64,000 nucleotides of DNA from assembly GCA_033239125.1 (NCBI GenBank), contig BSWB01000002.1, forward strand, positions 156,164,409 through 156,228,408, written 5' to 3'. Under the pieces are notes generated by a model, which was given only the letters and a program-made list of their open reading frames with translations, did no database searches and was not told the origin of the DNA. Within the stretch, counting starts at the first letter, position 1. Each line of letters begins with the position of its first letter. This document shows positions 20,662 to 31,670 of this stretch, in pieces. The DNA is from Fagopyrum homotropicum (taxonomy: Eukaryota; Streptophyta; Magnoliopsida; Caryophyllales; Polygonaceae). A program made the position numbers and the translations under genes.

Positions 20662-20735
20662 ATAAGCCTTTTTTTTTAAAAGTTTTTTAATTTCTTTTTC
20701 CTACCTACGTGGTCTCGGACTCAATTAATGTGATT
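20662..20735 (+). repeat. Remainder of the broken 104-bp unit
   Basis: ATAAGCC then the T-run and CTACGTGGTCTCGGACTC up to the AATTAAT block, resuming the array after the MITE. Followed by GTAGGTGCAGGCTATACTAGC, which also occurs near the displaced copy at about 27811. Confidence 0.75.
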
Positions 20736-22322
20736 AGATGTAAGTAGGTGCAGGCTATACTAGCTAGTTAACACACAACTAGATGATGCTTAATCCATTT
20801 GAATTATATATAATTATAATTAAATTGAATACTTTAAAAGACAAATATTACGTTCAAAAAATATAAACTAATTTGTTACTAGTTTAATAATTCATAAATT
20901 GAATAAGAAATATGCAGGACGTAATTTTTTTTAAACTTTATTGTGAAATAATTTATGTAATTTTTTAACAATATATTTCAAGAAGAATGCCCGAAATATA
21001 AGACGTTTTGGTTCCATGCTTCAATTTAATAAATGCAGTTTTTTTCCTCCACTATCCGCGTTCCGCTTGATTCCGTTGATAATGTAAAATAACCTGAACA
21101 TATAAGGCGGTTACGGAGAGCTCGTTTGTTACAATTTCTATGAAATCAAGAATCAGAACAAGTCATACTTATACCACGTGTTTGGTAACACTTGAAATCA
21201 GAATGTAAATAATTTCATGAAATGACTCATTCCAACTCTACATAAAAATTCGAATCTATAAATTAAAGGTGAGTATCATTCAATCCAATATATTACCCAT
21301 TTAAACTAGAAACTATGTCCATATATTTTCATTATACATATATTTTATTCAATTATTTAATTCTACGAAATAAATAATATAAAAAGCTTTATCCATCAAC
21401 TAATTTGAATTATATTTCAAAAAGATTTTAAAATTTTTTACCAAAAACTAATAAATTAAATAATTGACTATCATACGTATATTTCAATCAAGATGATATG
21501 TCATCGGAAAGTGTTGAAAAGAATATAATTACTTGAACTGGACAAAGTAAATTTTATAGAAGAAATTATATACCAATTTATTTAAGTTGATATTTGGTTC
21601 ATACTTATATTTTAAGTCATTAGTTGATCTTTATTTTATTAAATATAGACTAAAAATAGTTTATACTGACATTATAAATATACACATATATCATCAAATA
21701 TCATATAATTTCTCGTTTAGTAATTCATATAAAAATCAAATAACATGTTTTAGGAATCCTTATTTCCAACATCATAGGAACACCGTATATCAGGAGTGAT
21801 TGATTCTAATTATTTACTGCATTCCGATTCCTGCTTCCAACTCCGTTCTACCGTCATACCAAACAAGTCCTAGTTATAATAGTAAATAACATGTTTCAAA
21901 TTATTTAAGTTTTTGAAAAAAACTTTTAATTAACAATAAAAATTAATAATCATAATAAGTATTAATAATGCTAACTAATAATAATGATTATTTACAGTAA
22001 TATTAATAATAACAAAAAAAAAAGTTGATGCATCAATTTTAGTGGCCAATTTTTATAAATGTTTATCACCTGTCAAATCATGCACGTTTGGTGACAGCAA
22101 ATCAGAAGCAGCTGTAACAATTTATTTTTGATTTTGGTGAAAAATGGGGTAAATAAGATAGCCCTAAAAGGAGAGAAGTGCGAAAACAAAATTGAGTTTA
22201 ACTAAACACCTAGGGCGCATGCGCATCCCGCATGCGTCCGGGCCTTTGGTGCATGCGGCTAAACACCTAGGGCGCAAGACAATTACATATTATTTTGGTT
22301 AAAGGGTTTAAGTATCAACAAA
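20736..22322. other. AT-rich sequence with a possible diverged TIR element
   Basis: No gene. Ends GAGCTCGTTTGTTA at 21118 and TACCAAACAAGTCC up to 21870 are imperfect inverted repeats of the type seen in MITEs, but I found no convincing target duplication. At 22200-22280 there is a GC-rich patch with CTAAACACCTAGGGCGCA twice and the palindrome-like GCATGCGCATCCCGCATGCG. Confidence 0.35.
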
Positions 22323-22393
22323 TGCGTTGTCGTCCAGCGGTTAAGATATCTAGCTTTCACCCAGGAGATACGGGTTTGATCCCGACAATGGAA
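22323..22393 (+). pseudogene. tRNA-Glu (TTC)-like sequence, probably a pseudogene
   Basis: 71 bases fold roughly as a cloverleaf: acceptor TGCGTTG/CAATGGA with one mismatch and one wobble, D-arm GTCCAGCGGTTA, anticodon loop CTTTCAC (anticodon TTC) on a stem with one A-C mismatch, and T-arm CGGG/CCCG around TTTGAT. Box B (GGTTTGATCCC) has one change from the consensus. No clear T-run right behind. A degenerated tRNA copy or the head of a SINE are both possible. Confidence 0.55.
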
Positions 22394-23195
22394 ATTTTTA
22401 TATTTGCTTTTTATAGTTTGTTATATTAAAATGAGAGCGTATGCGCCCCAAGCCCTCGGCGCATGGGGACTCTACTTTTGTGAGGCGTTTGTCCGCCCTA
22501 ATAGTAAATTTGTTAATTAGACATGGAGTTGAGCATGTTAGGTTTTGTTTACCGAATTTAATCGAACCGAGTGATTTTGGTCTAGACCTAACCGACAACC
22601 GATAATTTAGGTTCGGTTTTAGGTTTGCATATTTTAGAAAATAGGTTTAAGTTTGGTTATTGAGTAATAACCGCAAACCGATGATTTAAACTGAAAAATC
22701 GACTTTTAATTAATTTATTTTTAAAAAAAGAAGACATACTCATATTTTTTATTTTAATCGAGATATATTTAGATTTAAATATAATAATATTTTTTATCTT
22801 TATCGAAATTAATGAGAGTGACTACATTTGTACTTTACATTGTAGTTTTTATTTTTTCAATAATATTTAAATGTTTGTACCTTACTTTTTAGGTCGGTTT
22901 AGATCCAAAATCTAATCCGAAACCTTCTAATAGGTATGATTTTTGGTTCTAATATTTCTAATATTTGGTTTTAGATTCAAGACGAAACCAAACTTACTTT
23001 TATAGGTTCAGTTATCGGTTCAATTTTTAGTAAAATTGATTTTAGGTTCTATTCGATTTATCCCGATTTGGTTCGATTTTAGACTACGCTCACTCCTAAT
23101 TAAACGTTTTATTTATGCTATTAATTTTGATTAATTAAGTATTACGATTTTTGGTAAGTATGAGTAAAGTTAACTAATTATACGTATTGGTCAAA
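22394..23195. other. AT-rich intergenic sequence
   Basis: No gene seen. 22540-23090 is full of GGTTC/ACCGA-type words (AACCGACAACCGATAATT, GGTTCGGTTTTAGG), typical of decayed repeat DNA but not assignable by eye. Confidence 0.3.
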
Positions 23196-24525
23196 TCTAT
23201 ATACTTTACTAAAACAGACGACACTAATGCTGACATGGCGCCCCTACATTTTTTCTCGAATTAAATCTTTTATTAAATCACAAATTAAGCCAATAAATCT
23301 TTTTTAAGCTGAATAAATTTTTTAAAACTAACTAGATAACGATCTATATAAATTTATATATTTTATCTAAATTATAAATTCTTAATTTTCTAAAGATATC
23401 ATAGATTGAATTTTAAGCTTCTCTTGTATGCTAAGATGTTAACTTAAAGGGAAATAATATCTTGATTTCAGATATACTTAAGTAAATTATCAAGTACACT
23501 TCTTACATTATTTCCACCATATATATACGGAACACATCTTCTTTATTTTTCCATGTTAATTTACAAATTTCTACATTTTCCGAGCCAAATTCTACCGTTT
23601 GTTGATCATGTTTCATCGTCTTTTTCACGTTCTGACGATTTGAAGATATTATACAGGTTACAATTTTATCGCTTCGTCGTATTTTTTTCAGGTAACTCTC
23701 GCACCATATAATAAGCAAAACTCCGTATATTGATCTTTTTTTTTTTTTGGAAAATTTTCATGTTTTGTTGTATTTTTCATGTTCCATCCAATAAGTTTCG
23801 TCGTATTTTTATAAAAATTTTGATCAAATTTTGATTGACATAAACATCATCTCATAAGTAACATACTGAGATAAGTAACATACTGTTTTTTAAAATTTTG
23901 ATTAGATTCATTTTTTTTTAAATGCGGATTTTTTATTATTTTCAATCAGATTTCGATAGGACTAAACACCATCTAATAAGTAACAGAACCTTTTTAAATT
24001 TTTGATCAAATTTGTTTTTTTAATATCTATATTTTGTTTCTATTTTTATTTTTACAAATATTTTTCACAAAAATTAAACTCTCTTTTTCTTTTTCTTTAC
24101 AAAAAATTGTTAGTGATAAATTAAAAGATCTGTAAAGCTTTTTTTTCATAAAAGAAATTTATTTTTATCTTTAATAAAAAATTTTCAACGATATCTTTTT
24201 TTAAAATTTTTTTGATGAGATTTGATTTTTTCAAATGCCCAAATTTTTTAATAAAATTTGATTATATTTATTTTTTTTTAAAATATCTATATATTATTTA
24301 TGTTTTTTTAGAAATATTTTTCACAATGCCAAAAGATATAAAAGGTAAGATTTTGTAAGTTAAAAATTATATTTTTTTTTACAAATTTTATTAGTAAGAA
24401 ATTAAAAAAATATTTAATTTTGATTTTTTTTATTAATATCATTAGTTCCCACGTACGGAAATTTAAGTCATTTTATTCAAAAACATCAACTATATAAATA
24501 TACCTTGTGCAAAATGTGAACTAGT
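23196..24525 (+). mobile_element. Possible decayed Helitron
   Basis: The left end TCTATATACTTTACTAAAAC resembles the start of the Helitron at 19326, and the right end is CTAGT preceded by a degenerate TTGTGCAAAATGTGAA where the hairpin should be. The left neighbour is A, but the right neighbour is G rather than T. The interior is AT-rich and non-coding. A 29-bp near-direct repeat (GTAAAGTTAACTAATTATAC and on) lies outside both ends at about 23165 and 24562. Confidence 0.4.
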
Positions 24526-24588
24526 GATAATTAAAAATAAATATTAATCAACATTCAAATCAGTAAAGTTAACTAATTATACATATTA
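24526..24588. other. Short spacer ending in TSD TTA
   Basis: Contains the second copy of the GTAAAGTTAACTAATTATAC repeat and ends with TTA (24586-24588), the left target duplication of the next element. Confidence 0.5.
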
Positions 24589-25030
24589 GTGCTTGTTTGG
24601 TTAAACAATGGATTTCCAATTCCCGGAAATTGACTTTCCTAGGAATTGAATTACTGAGAATTACAATTGCTCAGAATTGAGAAAATATGTTTGGTAGTAA
24701 AAAAAATATCCAGTAATTTGCAATGTGTTAAATTCATAGGCATTATTAGTTAATGACAATTATAACCTTCCTATTCAAATCCATTTAGGTGGGAGATGAA
24801 AATTTTAAGGATAATTGGGAGATTTGATATCAAAATAACACGTTAATTGTTTTGTTACCTAGGGAGGAGTGGGTAATTGTAAATACTCCATTTGAGGTAA
24901 TTGTAAAATATCCAGTAAATTAGATTAATGTGTTTATCATTTTTGATTTTACAACCAAACACCTTAATTGCATCCCATTTAATGAATTAATTTACTTTAC
25001 TGGGTTTTTTACACCCAACCAAACAAACAC
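24589..25030. mobile_element. PIF/Harbinger-type MITE (Tourist-like)
   Basis: 442 bp with inverted ends GTGCTTGTTTGGTT / GTGTTTGTTTGGTT (one mismatch in 14) and TTA on both sides (24586-24588, 25031-25033), the target preference of PIF/Harbinger. AT-rich, no coding sequence. A Harbinger remnant lies at 32322 but its ends differ, so it is not clearly the source. Confidence 0.75.
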
Positions 25031-25202
25031 TTAGTAAAGTTAATCAACATTCAGTAATAAGATAAATGAAAAAAAAGAAAAAATTAACAATTGCTTATTG
25101 CATTACCACTGGCGTCAACATTCAAATCAAAATTCATGAAACATTACTGACATTTGTTGAGTTGGCTGTAATATTACATCATTTGCAGTGAGTTGATAGT
25201 AG
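25031..25202. other. Short AT-rich spacer
   Basis: Continues the interrupted GTAAAGTTAATCAACATTCA repeat; no gene. It leads into the target duplication of the Mutator-like element. Confidence 0.4.
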
Positions 25203-25211
25203 TATTTTGGG
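25203..25211. repeat. 9-bp target duplication TATTTTGGG, left copy
   Basis: Identical to 27764-27772. Nine bases is the hallmark of Mutator-like transposition. Confidence 0.85.
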
Positions 25212-27763
25212 GAATTCTTCGCCCTTATAAACGGTATTATAAAACTTTTTTCGAAAATAGGTTCGGATGAAAGTTTTTTCCGAAAATACACGAGGGTGTC
25301 AGGTATGGATTAAAAGCGCGGTAAGTCACCACATTTCTTCCGTAAAGAAACGCGGTGCACAACCATCACATTAAAAAAACAGACGAAAATTTAAAAAAAA
25401 ATAACTTGGAATCACTTTGTATTTCATGTATCGCGGTAAATCAGCGTACGACTGCTTCCAATCTCCATATAAATCAGTAATTGCTTTTTGTTTGCCCCCA
25501 CGCTTTCTTGTAACTTGGAATCACTTTGTATTTCATGTTTATAACTTTTATAATATTTATAACTTCTATTTAGACATTTTTATTAAAATATATTTAGACT
25601 ACCATTTTTTACCTATTCTCAAAAAATTCTTTTACTTAAATCTATTTACACATTTCATATTGACATTTCTAAAAAAAATAAATAACATTTTTTTTACCTA
25701 TTCTTTAACTTATCTATTTATACTATTTTGTTTATACAATTTCTTTTTAATACTAATCTTAGCTAGGTTAACGATATTTTTTAACTAAATATATTGTAAG
25801 CCTAAACTAATCTAACTAAACTAATAACATATCTTAACCCTAAACTAACATTTTTATACCAACACAATCTTTCATATTATTAAAATTTTTAACATTATAT
25901 TTTTATATTACACAAAATTACATGCCTAATTACAATGATCTAATCTAAGTATATACTAACAAAATATGTAAACTTAAACTAATCTAACTAAACTACTAAC
26001 ATATCTTAACCCTAAACTAATAATTTTATACTAACAAAATATGTAAACTTATATAATTTGTTTAATATTCTGTTTTTTTTATATTATACAAAATTAAATA
26101 ACTAATTATAATCTTCTAATTACTAACAAAACCCTAACCCTGAATATGCTAATACAAAACAAAATAATATTAAGAAGGAATCACTTACTTGGAGAAAGGA
26201 TGCGGTACAGGGGTACAAGGGTGGTCCGGTGGTTTCACTGGTGGTCCGTCTGCGGTATAGGGGTGGTCCGACGACGGTCCAGCTGTGGTCCAGCGGTGGT
26301 CCAGTGGTCGGGTAGCCTCTAGGAAAGCTTTATAATTTTAATGGAGAAAAAGCAAGAAAGAAAGGAGACTAGAAGGAGGTAGATGTTAAAATACAATAAG
26401 AACACGTGAGGATTTATAGGACAAAGAAGAAGCCGTCTTCAATGTCGTCTTCGTCGTCTTCAATGTGAAAAATGCGGTGAAGCACCCTATAGAAACGCGG
26501 TCATTGTCCGCGTTTCTTACATTAAAAAAAATAAAATAATAGAAGCCCGATGACTCACCGCGCTTCTTGTATTTATTTTTGAGAAGATTGGTGAAATAAG
26601 ACACTTTTTGTAACTTGTAGACTAACTAGACACCCTATTTCTATAATTAAAAAATAAAAATAAAATTGAGTAGATATAGCCCCACACCCCGCCCTTATAC
26701 CAGTTAGACTAATCAAACTTCGTGTATTCTTTTGACGATACACAATATTTAATACACAATTTTTATCATAATTTCAATTACACAATGTCCGTACACAATT
26801 TCAATTACACAATGTTAATAAATAAAACACAAATATCAGCTACATAAAATGCATTGGGCATACATATTCTATTACACAATTTCAATTACACAATATAAAT
26901 ACATAATTTCAATTACACAATTTCAACTACACAATGTTAATACATAAAATACTTGTATAACCAAACATTCTGTAAATGACGAATTTGTGTAACCAAACAT
27001 TGTCAAAATGACAAACACTTGTACTACATAAACGTAATCGTTATGTAGAAAGTCGCAAAAATTATCTATTCATCACGGATCCTCAATTGAAACTTGAAAC
27101 ATTAATATGTTCATATGTACACAAATATCACGTCCCAACTATATTGGAATTATGTATCAGCATATGTACATAACCACGAAATTAATAACAACATATTTCT
27201 TTAATTATGATAAATAAATATTTAAAAAGCAGATTTATTTAAATCTTTAATTAGGAAAATAATTAGGAAGAGATTTTAGGATCAATTATTATCTCATTCC
27301 TTATTTGACTAACAACATATTTCTTTAAATCTTTAATTAGGAAAATAATTAAATGAGATAGGAGAGAGAATGTTGCCTTACATGGTAATTTATTTTATAA
27401 TTTTTGATTAAATCTTTTTCATCATAATTTAGAGTGTCTACTTTGTTAAATAGAAAACAAAAGGTACCTAATTTATACTCAATGTTACGTAAAGTACCTA
27501 CTTAACCAATTCACTCTTTATTTTTTTTATAAAAGAAACTCGGTCACTGACCGCGTTTCTTTCTTTTATTTATATTTTTTTTAAATTTCTGTCTGATTTT
27601 TTAATGTGATGGTTATGCACCGCGTTTCTTCCGTAAAAGAACGCGGTGACTCACTGCGCTTTTAATCCATACCTGACACCCTCGTGCATTTTCGGAAAAA
27701 ACTTTCATCTGAACCTAATTTCGGAAAAAGTTTTATAACATCATTTATAACGGCGAGCAATTC
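25212..27763. mobile_element. Non-autonomous Mutator-like element with about 200-bp TIRs
   Basis: The first 200 bp (GAATTCTTCGCCC...) and the last 200 bp are inverted repeats; shared blocks include GATGAAAGTTTTTTCCGAAA, GAGGGTGTCAGGTATGG and AGAAACGCGGTGCA. A perfect 9-bp TSD surrounds it. The 2.1-kb interior has no transposase. It holds two copies of an AT-rich block (about 25804 and 25978, with CTTAACCCTAAACTAA), a GC-rich core, and further inverted copies of the CGCGGT...ACCGCGTTTCTT word near 26470-26570 and 27540. Frames up to 123 codons inside are low-complexity Phe/Leu/Tyr and look spurious. Confidence 0.85.
26195..26325 (+). repeat. GGTGGTCC-rich minisatellite inside the Mutator-like element
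   Basis: GGTGGTCCGGTGG, GGTGGTCCGTC, GGTGGTCCGACG, GTGGTCCAGCGGTGGTCC and relatives in about 130 bp, GC-rich in an AT-rich interior. Could be a captured fragment or a locally expanded repeat. No frame of note. Confidence 0.6.
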
Positions 27764-27772
27764 TATTTTGGG
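27764..27772. repeat. 9-bp target duplication TATTTTGGG, right copy
   Basis: Matches 25203-25211. Confidence 0.85.
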
Positions 27773-28334
27773 CTCAATTAAGATAGCCCTTTAATTTTCA
27801 ACCATAAACAACAGTAGGTGCAGGCATATACTAGCTATGCTAGTGCTTCTTCCTATGTGGTCTCGTACTCAATTAATTTGCCTACCACATTTTCTTACAC
27901 GGCTATGCTAGTGCTTTAATTTTCAACCAAAAACAATAGTCTATTATGCCTTTTTTTTTTACTCATTTAATTGGTTTCATGTTCTATGATTATTAATTTT
28001 TTAAAGTGTATTATGTTTACAACATTTAATTTCATAATTCAACCAATTTTTTTTATTCTTTTCCGGACCTATTATAATAAAGTAATCTAGTAATCTAATT
28101 AACTATACATTTTATCAAATTTATTTTTAATATAGTCTTAACAAATCCATAAATGTATTTTACTACATAAAACTTAAGTTTTTGTTTAAAAGTATATGAT
28201 AAATATATATAATACTTAATAATGTTTGAATAATTTTAACTTTGTTGAAGTAGTAGTAAATAATTTTTCATTGTATACAAAGAATTAATTTAATAAAAAG
28301 GATTATATTAATTTTCATTTGTTATAGTAGGAGC

Positions 28335-28337
<3 letters not shown>
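27773..28337. other. AT-rich spacer with displaced copies of upstream repeats
   Basis: GTAGGTGCAGGCATATACTAGC (27814 on) and TTCCTATGTGGTCTCGTACTC with CAATTAATTTGCCTACC (27850 on) echo the array end at 20690-20766. TTTAATTTTCAACCA(T/A)AAACAA occurs twice. No gene. Confidence 0.5.

Positions 28338-28404
<67 letters not shown>
28338..28404. repeat. (TA)n microsatellite
   Basis: An uninterrupted run of about 33 TA units, then TTAATATTT. Length in the assembly may be unreliable. Confidence 0.95.
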
Positions 28405-28410
<6 letters not shown>

Positions 28411-28439
28411 TTTATTTCCCTTTATATTTTTGATTTTAA

Positions 28440-28609
28440 AAGTTGTTCATCCCTAAATTTTTCTTGGCGGCGTTATGCCCAAGCCCTGCACATAAACCTA
28501 ACAGGTTCCGTCCTAAAACTGATTGACAATAAGAGGAGTAGTCCACCGACCTTATATAGAAGGCTCGGATTGTCACTACTTTAGATGTGAGAACTTATTA
28601 TCTCCAACA
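28440..28609 (-). mobile_element. Antisense copia-like LTR start (fragment)
   Basis: Read on the minus strand from 28609: TGTTGGAGATAATAAG, CACATCTAAAGTAGTG, a TATA-like CTATATAAGG, then about 100 bp to the end of recognisable sequence. It parallels 19264-19325 plus 19719-19725. It is the uninterrupted counterpart of the Helitron target. No internal domain recognised next to it. Confidence 0.4.
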
Positions 28610-29128
28610 AGTTCTTTTGGAACTAAATCAAGATTTTGAGTCCATAAGAGACAAAATTTGTCTACGGATCCCCTCCCAACTTTTTGTGTTGAACGGATCC
28701 GACCGTCGGATAGGCTGATCATGCTTTCGACCCAATCATGCTTTTTTTCCTTGTCCGATTCATTCGTTTTTTCTTACATACGGACCGATCTGCCCGGGAT
28801 AATAGGTCTAGTCATGCGCGACTAAGAGTATGGCCTATTAATTACACCAATTGCATCATTGAAGAAGCATAATTATTGGGGTTGATAGACGTACCAGTAA
28901 AAATCTCTAATAGTTATCATAACTAAGCACGTCACGTAGTTGATATGATCTTCAACTATGCATATAGGATGCATAGTTGGAGTCCATGAAAAAATAAATA
29001 AAAAAGTTCACTACGCATATGAGAAGCGTAGTTCCCAGTGATTTTTTGGAACTAGTGCTACTACTCTCCTGATATGCGTAGTTGAAGACCTTGTTAACTA
29101 CACATGCGAAATGTGTAATTGCGGTGAC
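28610..29128. other. Spacer with three similar hairpin words
   Basis: No gene. CTATGCATATAGGATGCATAG (about 28956-28976), CTACGCATATGAGAAGCGTAG (about 29013-29033) and the pair ATGCGTAGTT / AACTACACATGCG (about 29078-29108) are imperfect palindromes of one theme. The last runs into the sulfotransferase fragment. Possibly the edge of a MITE. Confidence 0.4.
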
Positions 29129-29575
29129 TACTTAAAATTGGAGGAGATTGTGGATTCCTTTTGTAGAGGTGTTGAAGGGTTTGGTCCTCATTGGGATCAT
29201 GTACTAGGTTATTGGAATACTAGCGTGGAGAATCCTGACAAGGTATTGTTCCTCAAGTATGAGGATCTAAAGGCGAACATTGCTTCTGAGATCAAGAGAT
29301 TGGCTAGGTTTCTTGGGGCTCCTTTTACCCCGGAGGAGGAAGAGACCGGGGTAGTTGATGAGATAATAGAGCTTTGTAGTTTTAAGAAGTTAAAGGAATT
29401 GGAGGTGAATAAGAGTGGCAAGATGCCGGATGATATTGTGAAGAACAGTAGCTTCTTTAGGAAAGGAGAGGTTGGTGATTGGAAGAATTACATCAATCCT
29501 ATTTTGTTTGACCGTCTTAATAAGCTTATGGAGGAGAAATTTCATGGCACCGGCTTAACTTTTAAGGCTTTTTAA
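29129..29575 (+). pseudogene. Cytosolic sulfotransferase, C-terminal fragment
   Basis: About 148 codons from LKLEEIVDSFCRGVEGFG to GTGLTFKAF. It matches the C-terminal half of plant flavonoid-type sulfotransferases, which move a sulfonate group from PAPS to small hydroxylated compounds in the cytosol: GPHWDHVLGYW, KVLFLKYEDL, FFRKGEVGDWKNYI (the PAPS-binding RKGxxGDWK motif). These enzymes are usually about 330-345 residues; the N-terminal half, with the 5'-phosphosulfate loop and catalytic His, is missing. The frame upstream comes from the hairpin sequence, so the ATG at 29111 is not a true start. The frame is intact to its stop, so truncation looks fairly recent. Substrate cannot be told. 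Confidence 0.85.
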
Positions 29576-31450
29576 GTTGATTCATCTTGATAGTAGTTGT
29601 CGCTTGATGTTATGATTGATCTTCGACCTAATATTTCTCCTTTTACTTTGCTATTTCAATTTGTAATAAGAGGTCAATCTAAAACTTGTAAGATCAATCA
29701 ACTTGATGTTGATAGAGTTTCTTTGTTTCTCATTATATGATCCGATGGTTTGGGGTTCGTCTTGATGTCGATAATTTCGTCTGGAAGAAGTTTTAAATTT
29801 GTTCATGAGAAGATGATAGGGGATCCAAATCTGAAGGCTCAAAGAAGAGTCCAAATCTGAAGTTTTTATTTGTGGTTTATGGGAGTCGTACTCTGCACTG
29901 CTTCTACAAACGTGACTCATTGTTTCTTTCTCCCTTTGCTTGCTTGACGCTTCCGCTGGTGTTATTTCTTGATCGACTTGTTGCGATCGAAGTTCTCTTG
30001 TGATGTTTTTTTCTTTTTCTTTTTTGTATGTTCTGATTCCCTCATGGCAGTTAGTTTGTCTCCCGATTTGAATAGTCTTTCGTTCCATGAAAGGTTATTC
30101 TGACTTTTTTGTTTTTTAATCCAATTTACCTTGAATTATTATAAAATTATTTTGGGTCCCCGTATTATATTCCTAGGCATGCATACAAATTGCCGAACAC
30201 TCAAAACATATAAGAGCATCTTCATCCAAGAAATTCTCAGAAAATTTCTTATCTGATTTTTTTTATTCACAAAATGATTGAAGAACCTCTCTCTTCTATC
30301 CCAAAATTCATAAAAATTTCTTTAACGTATAATTATAACCAACAACCTATTACATCCCTACATTTGGACAAAACAAAAAAAATAAATTAAAATTTTCCAT
30401 AATTTTGTGTGAAGTGGGCAGGAACCTGTCAGGAAGAGTATCTCTGCAGAGAAACTTTTCTCCACTAATTGCATAGATTATTTCTCCTAATCTGACATTT
30501 ATTTTTAATTTTAATTTTTTAATTGCTAAAGAAAACCAGAAGTTCTGGGATGAAGATGGCCTAAAACTTCTACCTCGTACATGCATCTGCAGATACCATT
30601 ATTAATTATAATGCTTAAGGTCATCTTCGAAACCGCAAAATAGATGTTGGTTAGTTCCAATGCCTCAATCTGGGGAGAGTAAGGAGGTCACGGGAGGGAG
30701 TCGTCGATATATAATAATTTATAATTATTATTAGCTCTATGAAATTAATAAACTGAATATTATACTAAATCGACATCCGTAATATGAACTTGATAAGTTA
30801 AAAAGTTTTTAACTAAACCATTGCATAACTTCTTTACATATATACTACCGGTTTTGTGATTTCAAATGTACTAATTGTTGAGTGACTTGTATCTGCATGG
30901 GTTGTCCGCCCCAATAATAAGTCTGTTACAAAAATATTATATAAATTGATAAGCTAAATCCAAAAAGACTTTCGGAGAAAATAATTTAAATATAGAAGTA
31001 TCTTGTTGTAAACAAAGAGAGGAAAATTTATGAATGTTAATGTTCTTTGCATGCTTATTTTATAAACGTTATTTGATATAAAATTTTGTATTCCGTTTTA
31101 AGGGTTTTTTTTAATTGTTGAAGACGCATTTGTTCCTTCTGAGTTCATAATTCCAACATGTAACCATCACATAGGTTATGATTTTTTTACAAAATTTATC
31201 TCTTACGATAATTTTGATTTTTTACCTTGTTCTATCATAAACTGACACTTGAATAAGACGTGCTTATAATTTTCATAGGAATGTTGACAAATAAATAGTT
31301 ATGGTAGTTATTGGATTATTTCTTACAAAATGCAAGAGTCAAGTTTGAAATCTTCATGTGCTATATGTGTTATCTCGTTTTTCAAGCATATACGAATTAG
31401 GTCTCTGATGAGAATTTTTGGTGAGTTTTGATGAATTTGTTTGATTGTAG
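29576..31450. other. Non-coding, AT-rich
   Basis: Just after the stop is T-rich sequence that could be the old 3' UTR of the sulfotransferase. Beyond that I see no gene; a 145-codon frame on - at 29651-30088 has no recognisable motif and unconvincing composition. The last part before 31451 ends in a good splice acceptor (TTTGATTGTAG). Confidence 0.4.
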
Positions 31451-31662
31451 ATGTGCTACCGCCTCCACCGCCACTTCCGTTGAGGTCTATGATGGGAGGC
31501 AGGGCAGTGAAACGAGTGCTGGAGGTGATTGAGTTTTACAGGTATCTTACAAAGAGGAGTGCTCAATTTGAGAATGAAGGGAATTCTGTGGGAATTTTGA
31601 CAGACGCGAGTTCTAGAAATATGATTGGAGAGATTGAAGATCGGTTGACTTATTTGTCTGCT
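31451..31662 (+). pseudogene. Exon of a CHUP1/IPGA1-like gene (fragment)
   Basis: An exon of about 212 bp between an acceptor (TTGATTGTAG) and a donor (GTAAGTGT at 31663). It encodes LPPPPPLPLRSMMGGRAVKR then VLEVIEFYRYLTKR and SRNMIGEIEDRLTYLSA, the Pro-rich stretch and following block of plant CHUP1-like proteins (chloroplast positioning and cortical microtubule proteins such as IPGA1). In those proteins the next exon continues with a conserved helical domain. I could not find it, nor earlier exons, within the window. Either a gene fragment or one exon of a gene torn apart by insertions. Confidence 0.7.
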
Positions 31663-31670
31663 GTAAGTGT

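Noticed and set aside
19920..20735. CRISPR-like spaced repeats
   Set aside because: Units are contiguous 104-bp tandem repeats in a plant genome, without spacers.
25417..25788. 123-codon Phe/Tyr/Leu-rich frame resembling a membrane protein
   Set aside because: AT-rich low-complexity interior of a Mutator-like element; no start context or homologue recognised.
25800..26130. Telomere-like CCCTAAA words
   Set aside because: Single CTTAACCCTAAAC words in an AT-rich duplicated block, not an array of telomere repeats.
29651..30088. 145-codon minus-strand frame after the sulfotransferase
   Set aside because: No motif, and it overlaps the likely 3' UTR of the + strand gene fragment.
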